A DNA stretch of 6,310 nucleotides. It comes from Methylobacterium sp. (GTDB lineage: Bacteria; Pseudomonadota; Alphaproteobacteria; Rhizobiales; Beijerinckiaceae). The stretch lies in contig JAJKJG010000279.1 of assembly GCA_021154065.1 (NCBI GenBank), forward strand, positions 1 through 6,310. Reading direction: 5' to 3'. The notes below the pieces were generated by a model, which was given only the letters and a program-made list of their open reading frames with translations, made no database searches and was not told the origin of the DNA. Shown here piece after piece: positions 1-6,310 of this stretch (the first letter of the stretch is position 1; each line of letters starts with the position of its first letter). The translations under genes were made by a program, and so were the position numbers.

Positions 1-15
1 AAAAAGGGGGGCGTC

Positions 16-279
16 ATGCTCGACAAGAATCCGATCGTCGCGACCGAATCCGTCGCCGCCGACCAGCTCAAGGCCTTCATCGAGCGCATCGAGCGGCTCG
101 AGGAGGAGAAGGCGGCGCTCGCCGGCGACATCCGTGAGGTCTATGGCGAAGCGAAGGGCAACGGCTTCGATACTAAGGTCCTGCGCAAGATCGTCGGCCT
201 GCGCAAGAAGGACTTCGCCGAGCGCCAGGAGGAGGAGGCGATTCTGGAGCTGTACATGCAGGCGCTGGGCATGAGCTGA
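16..279 (+). CDS. gapR: GapR family DNA-binding protein (DUF2312)
   Basis: This is a complete 87-residue protein recognised from its sequence as a GapR/DUF2312 member. The core matches the family: an [19 protein letters not shown] helix at about residues 14-32, then [16 protein letters not shown] at about 44-59, LRKKD at about 62-66, and a terminal [15 protein letters not shown]. The length is close to the usual 85-90 residues, so nothing is missing. The predicted structure is almost entirely helical and charged, with coiled-coil character. In the Caulobacter member, the protein is nucleoid-associated, binds AT-rich overtwisted DNA ahead of replication and transcription, and helps type II topoisomerases relax positive supercoils; I infer the same role here. 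The start ATG follows a purine-rich A5G6 run that can serve as the ribosome binding site. The promoter lies outside the window. The gene converges on the minus-strand microprotein. Confidence 0.93.
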   Translation: MLDKNPIVATESVAADQLKAFIERIERLEEEKAALAGDIREVYGEAKGNGFDTKVLRKIVGLRKKDFAERQEEEAILELYMQALGMS

Positions 280-324
280 GGCGACGCGGCCGGCAGTTCA
301 CGGGCTTGCGAATGGCATCATCGA

Positions 325-342
325 GGGCGCGCCGCGGCGCCC
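325..342. terminator. GC-only hairpin between convergent genes, possible bidirectional terminator
   Basis: A 6-bp perfect stem (GGGCGC at 325-330, GCGCCC at 337-342) with a 6-nt loop lies between the stop of gapR and the stop of the opposing microprotein gene. Its position suits a shared terminator. It lacks a T-tract on either strand, so it is at best a weak intrinsic terminator and could be chance in GC-rich sequence. Confidence 0.25.
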
Positions 343-344
343 GA

Positions 345-476
345 TCAGCTTTCGTCGATCCGGAGCGGGATCTGGAACGGCTTGTCCTTGTGCCGGCGAC
401 CCTCCTCGATCACGTTCCAGATCAGGGCGAGGATTGTCCCGCTCGTGACCAACATCACCGCCTCGAACGCCGTCAT
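345..476 (-). CDS. Putative 43-residue single-pass membrane microprotein, function unknown
   Basis: I do not recognise this protein. It is a complete minus-strand reading frame starting with ATG (474-476) and ending with TGA (345-347). It begins MTAFEAVMLVTSGTILALIW, so residues 4-22 form one hydrophobic helix. A basic and charged stretch follows (EEGRRHKDK), and the tail ends LRIDES. By the positive-inside rule the C-terminus should be cytoplasmic. Two features support real coding: a canonical GGAGG (484-488) seven bases before the ATG, and G or C at the third position in 40 of 43 codons. It lies 128 nt downstream of the ABC exporter on the same strand, so it could be the tail of that transcript or be transcribed alone. 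Overlapping frames on both strands give only arginine- and proline-rich shadow products. Reality as a gene is likely; function is unknown. Confidence 0.62.
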   Translation of the reverse strand: MTAFEAVMLVTSGTILALIWNVIEEGRRHKDKPFQIPLRIDES

Positions 477-483
477 CGCCAAG

Positions 484-488
484 CCTCC
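484..488 (-). promoter_or_regulatory. Ribosome binding site of the 43-residue microprotein
   Basis: Read on the minus strand this is GGAGG, a perfect Shine-Dalgarno core, with 7 nt to the ATG at 474-476. It picks this start over the in-frame TTG at 480-482 and is the strongest single argument that the short frame is translated. Confidence 0.6.
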
Positions 489-604
489 GCCTCGTCGGCG
501 CGTCAAGGCGCAAGACGCGAGCCGCGGGCGGGGTGGCTGCCCGGGCGGCTGCCGTTAAGGTGAACGGCGGCAGCGCCGCGCTCCTGAAGGGCGTCTTGGC
601 GCTG

Positions 605-2404
<1,800 letters not shown>

Positions 2405-2456
2405 GAGGCTTGGTGACGCAGGGGTTGGAGGCGCGGACCGGTCGCGCGGGCGAAGT

Positions 2457-2484
2457 GTAACAAAGCGCCAGTCGGCAATATAGT
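2457..2484 (+). promoter_or_regulatory. Candidate sigma70-like promoter for the ccmIFH operon
   Basis: In an AT-richer patch of the divergent region, GTAACA (2457-2462, four of six matches to TTGACA) is followed after 16 bp by TATAGT (2479-2484, five of six matches to TATAAT). Transcription would start near 2491, leaving about 70 nt of leader before the chosen ccmI ATG. I found no comparable pair facing the ABC gene. The assignment rests on consensus matching only. Confidence 0.27.
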
Positions 2485-2561
2485 CGACCCAAGGCTTCGC
2501 GCGACATTCGGTGCGCACGACCGCGCTGGCGATAGAACCCGGTTTGTGGTGGATTGCGGCC

Positions 2562-3677
2562 ATGATCCTATGGCTCATCTTCGCGGCCATGACCGCGGCG
2601 GCGATGCTCGCCGTGCTCCTGCCGCTGCGGCGCCGCGCTCCGGCGCGCTCGGGCAGCGACGTCGCGGTCTATCGCGACCAGCTCGAGGAGGTCGACCGCG
2701 ACCGCGCCGCGGGCCTCGTCGGCGCCGGAGAAGCCGAGGCGGCGCGGGTCGAGATCTCGCGGCGCCTCATTGCGGCCGCGGCGCCGCCGGACCGCGCCGG
2801 CGCGCCGGTCGAGACCAGGTGGGGCCGTCGCGCCGCGGCGCTTGCCGGGGCGCTCATGCTGCCGCTCGGCTCGGCCGCGCTTTACCTCGCGCTCGGCTCG
2901 CCGGGCGTTCCGTCCGAGCCGCTGGCCTCCCGCTCGGTCGCGGCGCCGGCGCCGACCTCGATCGGGGCCATGGTCGCCCAGGTCGAGGCGCATCTCCTCA
3001 AGAATCCGGAGGACGGCCGCGGCTGGGAGGTGGTGGCGCCGATCTATCTGCGCACCGGCCGCTTCGACGATGCCGTCAAGGCAAGACGCAATGCGCTGCG
3101 GCTTCTCGGGCCGACCGCCGTGCGCGAAGCCGATCTCGGGCAGGCCATGGTCGCGGCGGCGGACGGGGTGGTGACCGCGGAGGCCAGGGCCGCCTTCGAA
3201 CGCGCCGCGGCGCTCGACGCCGGCGACGTCATGGCGCGCTACTTCTTCGGCCTCGCGGCCGAGCAGGAGGGCAAGCGCGAGGAGGCGGCGGCGATCTGGC
3301 GCAAGCTCCTGGCCGACGCCCCGCCGGGCGCGCGCTGGACCGCCACGGTGCGGGCGGCGCTCGCCCAAATCGGCGAGGCTGTCGCGCCCGGTGCCGTTCC
3401 GCCGCCGCAAGCCGCCGCCCCGGCCGGGCCGCCGAAGCCGCTCGCGGAACCGCCGGGAGAGATGATCCTCGCCATGGTGGCCCGGCTCGCCGAGCGCCTC
3501 AAGGCCGACGGCTCCGATCTTGACGGCTGGGTCCGGCTGGTGCGCTCCTACCTGGTGCTCGGAGACCAGGCGAAGGCGCAGGCCGCGCTCGAGGACGGCC
3601 GCCGGGCGCTCGCGAGCGACCCCGACAAGCTGCGGCGGCTCGACGAGGCCGCGAGCGAGCTCGGAGTGAAGAGCTGA
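2562..3677 (+). CDS. ccmI: Cytochrome c maturation protein CcmI (CycH), TPR apocytochrome chaperone
   Basis: This 371-residue protein fits the CcmI family. Residues 2-22 are a first membrane helix, followed by the family's cytoplasmic signature VYRDQLEEVDRDRAAGL (about 36-52). A second membrane helix lies at about 91-111. A periplasmic region with tetratricopeptide-like helices follows (about 133-270), then a Pro/Ala-rich linker (273-299) and a second helical unit to the end. In Rhodobacter the periplasmic part binds the C-terminal helix of apocytochrome c and delivers it to the CcmF-CcmH ligation complex; I infer the same here. I chose the ATG at 2562 because the protein then begins directly with the helix, as usual for the family, and GGTGGA (2548-2553) lies 8 nt upstream. 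An in-frame ATG at 2511 would add 17 residues with no visible ribosome binding site. The stop TGA shares its A with the ccmF ATG, so translation is probably coupled. Confidence 0.92.
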   Translation: MILWLIFAAMTAAAMLAVLLPLRRRAPARSGSDVAVYRDQLEEVDRDRAAGLVGAGEAEAARVEISRRLIAAAAPPDRAGAPVETRWGRRAAALAGALMLPLGSAALYLALGSPGVPSEPLASRSVAAPAPTSIGAMVAQVEAHLLKNPEDGRGWEVVAPIYLRTGRFDDAVKARRNALRLLGPTAVREADLGQAMVAAADGVVTAEARAAFERAAALDAGDVMARYFFGLAAEQEGKREEAAAIWRKLLADAPPGARWTATVRAALAQIGEAVAPGAVPPPQAAAPAGPPKPLAEPPGEMILAMVARLAERLKADGSDLDGWVRLVRSYLVLGDQAKAQAALEDGRRALASDPDKLRRLDEAASELGVKS

Positions 3678-5659
3678 TGATCGCCGAGGTCGGCCACTAC
3701 GCATTGGTGCTGGCGCTGGCGCTCGCCTTGATCCAGGGCACGGCGCCGATCGTCGGCGCGTGGAAGGGCGACGCCGTGCTGATGGGCGTCACCGCGACGA
3801 CGGCCCTGGCTCAGTTCGCGTTCGTCGCCGCGGCCTTCGCGGCGCTGACGGCGGCCTATGTGGTCTCCGACTTCTCGGTCGCGAACGTGTTCGAGAACTC
3901 GCATTCGGCGATGCCGCTCATCTACAAGTTCACGAGCGTCTGGGGGAACCATGAGGGCTCGATGCTCCTGTGGGTCCTCATCCTGTCGCTGTTCGGCGCG
4001 CTCGTCGCGGTCTTCGGCGCCAACCTGCCGGCGACGCTCAGGGCCAACGTGCTCGCCGTCCAGTCCTGGATCGCGGCGGCGTTCTACCTCTTCATCCTGG
4101 CGACCTCGAACCCGTTCGCGCGCCTCGCGCCGGCGCCCTTCGAAGGGCGCGACCTCAACCCGGTTCTCCAGGACATCGGCCTCGCGATCCATCCGCCGCT
4201 GCTCTACCTCGGCTATGTCGGCTTCTCGATTTCCTTCTCGTTTGCCATCGCGGCGCTGATCGAGGGCAAGATCGACGCCGCCTGGGCGCGCTGGGTGCGG
4301 CCGTGGACGCTCGCCGCGTGGTGCTTTCTGACGGTCGGGATCGCGATGGGCTCGTACTGGGCCTATTACGAGCTCGGCTGGGGCGGCTGGTGGTTCTGGG
4401 ATCCGGTCGAGAACGCCTCCTTCATGCCCTGGCTCGTCGGCACGGCGCTCCTGCATTCCGCGGTCGTGATGGAGAAGCGCAACGCGCTGAAGCTCTGGAC
4501 CATCCTGCTCTCGATCCTCGCCTTCTCGCTGTCGCTGCTGGGCACGTTCCTGGTGCGCTCGGGCGTGCTCACGTCGGTGCACAGCTTCGCGACCGACCCG
4601 ACCCGCGGCGTGTTCATCCTCGCGATCCTGGTGCTGTTCATCGGCGGCAGCCTCGCACTCTATGCCTGGCGGGCGCCGCTGCTCAAGCAGGGTGGCCTGT
4701 TCGCGCCGATCTCCCGCGAGGGCATGCTCGTCCTCAACAACCTCTTTCTTACGACGGCGTGCGCGACCGTCTTTACCGGCACGCTCTATCCGCTCGCCCT
4801 GGAGGCGCTCACCGGAGCGAAGATCTCGGTCGGCGCGCCCTACTTCAACCTGACCTTCGCGCCGCTGTTCCTGCCGCTCCTCGTCGCCGTGCCGTTCGGG
4901 CCGTTGATGGCGTGGAAACGCGGCGACCTCCTCGGGGCCGGGCAGCGCCTGTTCGGCGCGCTCGCGCTCGCGATCCTTGCGGTGGCGGCGAGCTTCGCGA
5001 TCGCCGGTGCGAAGTCCATGCTGGCCCCCTTCGTTATCGGGCTTGCCTTCTTCGTCATGGCGGGCGCCGTGAGCGAACTCGCCGAGCGGACGCAACTCTT
5101 CAGGTTACCGGCGGCGTCCGCGCTTGCGCGGGCGCGCGGCCTGCCGCGCTCCGCCTGGGGCACCGCGCTCGCCCATTTCGGGCTCGGCGTCAGCCTACTC
5201 GGCATCGTCTGCGAGACGCAGTGGGGCGCCGAGCGCATCGCTTCCGTCAAGCCCGGGCAGACGCTCGAGCTGCGCGGCTACGAGCTTCGCTTCGACGGCC
5301 TCGAGGAGCGCCAGGGCCCGAACTACCGCGAGCTCGCCGGCAGGTTCACGGTGAGCCGGAACGGCGAAACGATCGCCGTCATGGAGCCCGCGAAGCGCAG
5401 CTTCCCGGCGCGCGAGAACGCGACCACCGAGGCCGCCCTCATGACCCGGGGCTTCAGCCAGCTCTATCTGTCGCTCGGCGACCCGGGCAGCGACGGCGCG
5501 ATAAACGTCAGGCTCTACCATAAGCCTCTCGTCCTCTTGATCTGGCTCGGCGCCGTCGTGATGGCGCTCGGTGGCGCGCTCTCGCTCTCCGACCGCCGCC
5601 TGCGGGTCGGCGCGCCGAAACCGGCCCGGATGAAGCGGGTGCTGCAGCCGGCCGAATGA
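3677..5659 (+). CDS. ccmF: Cytochrome c haem lyase subunit CcmF (CycK)
   Basis: This 660-residue polytopic inner-membrane protein is close in length to E. coli CcmF (about 647). It takes haem from holo-CcmE and, with CcmH and CcmI, catalyses thioether bond formation to CXXCH in apocytochrome c on the periplasmic side. The WWD haem-handling signature is intact (WGGWWFWDPVEN, residues 235-246). Four histidines stand where the family's haem-ligating ones are expected: His172 in IHPPLLYLGY, His260 in ALLHS, His302 in SVHSFATDP and His500 in LAHFG. A large periplasmic loop (about 515-610) precedes the last membrane helix (about 616-636). The start overlaps the ccmI stop by one base (TGATG), with GGAG at 3663-3666 upstream. 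The stop overlaps the ccmH start by four bases (ATGA). No key residue appears lost. CcmE, its haem donor, is not encoded in the window. Confidence 0.97.
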   Translation: MIAEVGHYALVLALALALIQGTAPIVGAWKGDAVLMGVTATTALAQFAFVAAAFAALTAAYVVSDFSVANVFENSHSAMPLIYKFTSVWGNHEGSMLLWVLILSLFGALVAVFGANLPATLRANVLAVQSWIAAAFYLFILATSNPFARLAPAPFEGRDLNPVLQDIGLAIHPPLLYLGYVGFSISFSFAIAALIEGKIDAAWARWVRPWTLAAWCFLTVGIAMGSYWAYYELGWGGWWFWDPVENASFMPWLVGTALLHSAVVMEKRNALKLWTILLSILAFSLSLLGTFLVRSGVLTSVHSFATDPTRGVFILAILVLFIGGSLALYAWRAPLLKQGGLFAPISREGMLVLNNLFLTTACATVFTGTLYPLALEALTGAKISVGAPYFNLTFAPLFLPLLVAVPFGPLMAWKRGDLLGAGQRLFGALALAILAVAASFAIAGAKSMLAPFVIGLAFFVMAGAVSELAERTQLFRLPAASALARARGLPRSAWGTALAHFGLGVSLLGIVCETQWGAERIASVKPGQTLELRGYELRFDGLEERQGPNYRELAGRFTVSRNGETIAVMEPAKRSFPARENATTEAALMTRGFSQLYLSLGDPGSDGAINVRLYHKPLVLLIWLGAVVMALGGALSLSDRRLRVGAPKPARMKRVLQPAE

Positions 5660-6129
5660 TCATGCGACACTTCGCTTGGCTTGCGGTGCTCGCCGGCCTC
5701 CTTGCCGGAGGCCCCGGCCTTGCCGTCCAGCCCGACGAGGTCCTGCCCGACCCGGCGCTCGAGGCGCGGGCCCGGAACCTGTCCCGCGAGCTGCGCTGCC
5801 TCGTGTGCCAGAACCAGTCGATCGACGATTCCGACGCTCCGCTCGCCCGCGACCTGCGCCTTCTCGTCCGCGAGCGCCTCAAGGCGGGCGACCAAGACTC
5901 GCAGGTGCTCGGCTTCCTGACGAGCCGCTACGGCGAGTTCGTCCTGCTGAAGCCGCGGCTCAGCCCGGCGACGGCACTGTTGTGGCTCTTCCCGGCGGTC
6001 CTCGTCGTGATCGGCGCAGCCACCCTTGCGGCCATCATGAGGCGGCGGGCGGCTCTGCCCCGCGAGGCCGCGCTCACGCCGGACGAAGAGGCCCGGCTCG
6101 CGCACCTCGTCGACGCGCCGAAAGAGTAG
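5656..6129 (+). CDS. ccmH: Cytochrome c maturation protein CcmH (CycL), thiol-disulphide oxidoreductase
   Basis: This 157-residue protein has the CcmH hallmark LRCLVCQNQ (residues 46-54), whose Cys48 and Cys51 form the redox pair. An N-terminal hydrophobic signal segment (about 4-23) directs the catalytic helical domain to the periplasm. A C-terminal membrane anchor follows at about 105-127, with a short charged cytoplasmic tail. In System I, CcmH keeps the apocytochrome CXXCH thiols free for haem attachment, working with CcmG and within the CcmF-CcmH-CcmI complex. The length is that of the short, single-domain CcmH, which fits a genome where the TPR part is the separate CcmI, unlike the fused E. 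coli CcmH. The ATG at 5656 overlaps the ccmF stop (ATGA), the usual mark of coupled translation. An in-frame ATG at 5662 would shorten it by two residues and is an equal alternative. Confidence 0.96.
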   Translation: MIMRHFAWLAVLAGLLAGGPGLAVQPDEVLPDPALEARARNLSRELRCLVCQNQSIDDSDAPLARDLRLLVRERLKAGDQDSQVLGFLTSRYGEFVLLKPRLSPATALLWLFPAVLVVIGAATLAAIMRRRAALPREAALTPDEEARLAHLVDAPKE

Positions 6130-6215
6130 GGCCGGGTTCGGTCCTTCCAACCGGGCGCATCAACGGCTAGCGTCGAGACCGAACGAGGCGCGCGCCAAGC
6201 GCCCGGGAACGGCAG

Positions 6216-6220
6216 GGAGG
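6216..6220 (+). promoter_or_regulatory. Ribosome binding site of the truncated 3'-edge gene
   Basis: GGAGG with 7 nt to the ATG at 6228 is a perfect Shine-Dalgarno core. It fixes the start of the partial gene. It also suggests the gene is translated independently rather than through coupling to ccmH. Confidence 0.7.
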
Positions 6221-6227
6221 AACGTCT

Positions 6228-6310
6228 ATGCTCAAGCGGCTTGTGCTCGTCGGTGTCGCAGGTCTCGTAGTGCTTGCCGGCTTGCTTGCCGGCCCGGCCT
6301 CGGCGCAGGG
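6228..6310 (+). CDS. Exported protein, N-terminal fragment (gene cut by window edge)
   Basis: Only the first 27 codons are present. They encode a textbook Sec signal peptide: MLKR basic start, a hydrophobic core rich in Leu, Val, Ala and Gly, then a GPASA motif that would be cleaved before QG. The product is therefore periplasmic or secreted. The mature part is outside the window and its function cannot be read. In rhizobia the cycHJKL cluster is often followed by a Do/DegP-type periplasmic serine protease, so that is my best guess from context alone. The 98-nt gap after ccmH and the strong ribosome binding site allow either an operon extension or a separate promoter. Confidence 0.72.
   Translation, partial: MLKRLVLVGVAGLVVLAGLLAGPASAQ

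Noticed and set aside
298..513. A 71-codon minus-strand frame overlapping the microprotein
   Set aside because: Its product is Arg/Asp/Pro-rich with no hydrophobic or domain pattern, whereas the overlapping 43-codon frame has the better ribosome binding site and codon bias.
3548..5095. A 515-codon open frame antisense to ccmI and ccmF
   Set aside because: The product is extremely rich in Arg, Glu, Asp and Gly with no recognisable domain. It lies wholly opposite well-supported genes, as expected from a strong third-position G/C bias that suppresses stops.
3970..5523. A 517-codon plus-strand frame inside ccmF
   Set aside because: It is an out-of-phase Arg/Ala/Pro-rich translation of ccmF, whose own frame holds the WWD motif and conserved histidines.

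Overview
The window looks like a chromosomal segment from a GC-rich alphaproteobacterium. A GapR/DUF2312 gene, which is characteristic of Alphaproteobacteria, sits near a System I cytochrome c maturation cluster with a strong third-position G/C bias. A member of the Hyphomicrobiales (Rhizobiales) is a reasonable guess, but the sequence alone does not fix the genus.

Layout. At the left edge is a complete gapR-type gene (16-279, +). Converging on it is a 43-residue putative membrane microprotein (345-476, -) with a good ribosome binding site. After a 128-nt spacer comes a full-length fused ABC exporter half-transporter on the minus strand (605-2404). A 157-bp divergent intergenic region (2405-2561), holding a candidate promoter, separates it from a plus-strand operon. 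The operon is ccmI (2562-3677), ccmF (3677-5659) and ccmH (5656-6129), with stop and start codons overlapping at both junctions. After a 98-nt gap, a further gene with a strong ribosome binding site begins at 6228. It encodes an N-terminal signal peptide and runs off the right edge.

Function. CcmI, CcmF and CcmH form the haem ligation module of System I. CcmI holds the apocytochrome c chain, CcmH takes part in thiol-disulphide exchange that keeps the CXXCH motif reduced, and CcmF receives haem from holo-CcmE and attaches it to the apocytochrome in the periplasm. The catalytic signatures of each protein are intact. The usual alphaproteobacterial order is ccmI-ccmE-ccmF-ccmH (cycHJKL). Here ccmE is absent from its normal slot, and ccmI runs directly into ccmF with a one-base overlap.

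The window is mostly ordinary housekeeping sequence. I see no mobile element, CRISPR array, tRNA or rRNA, and no convincing new multi-gene system. The points most worth checking are the missing ccmE, the unannotated-looking microprotein and the start-site ambiguity in the divergent region.
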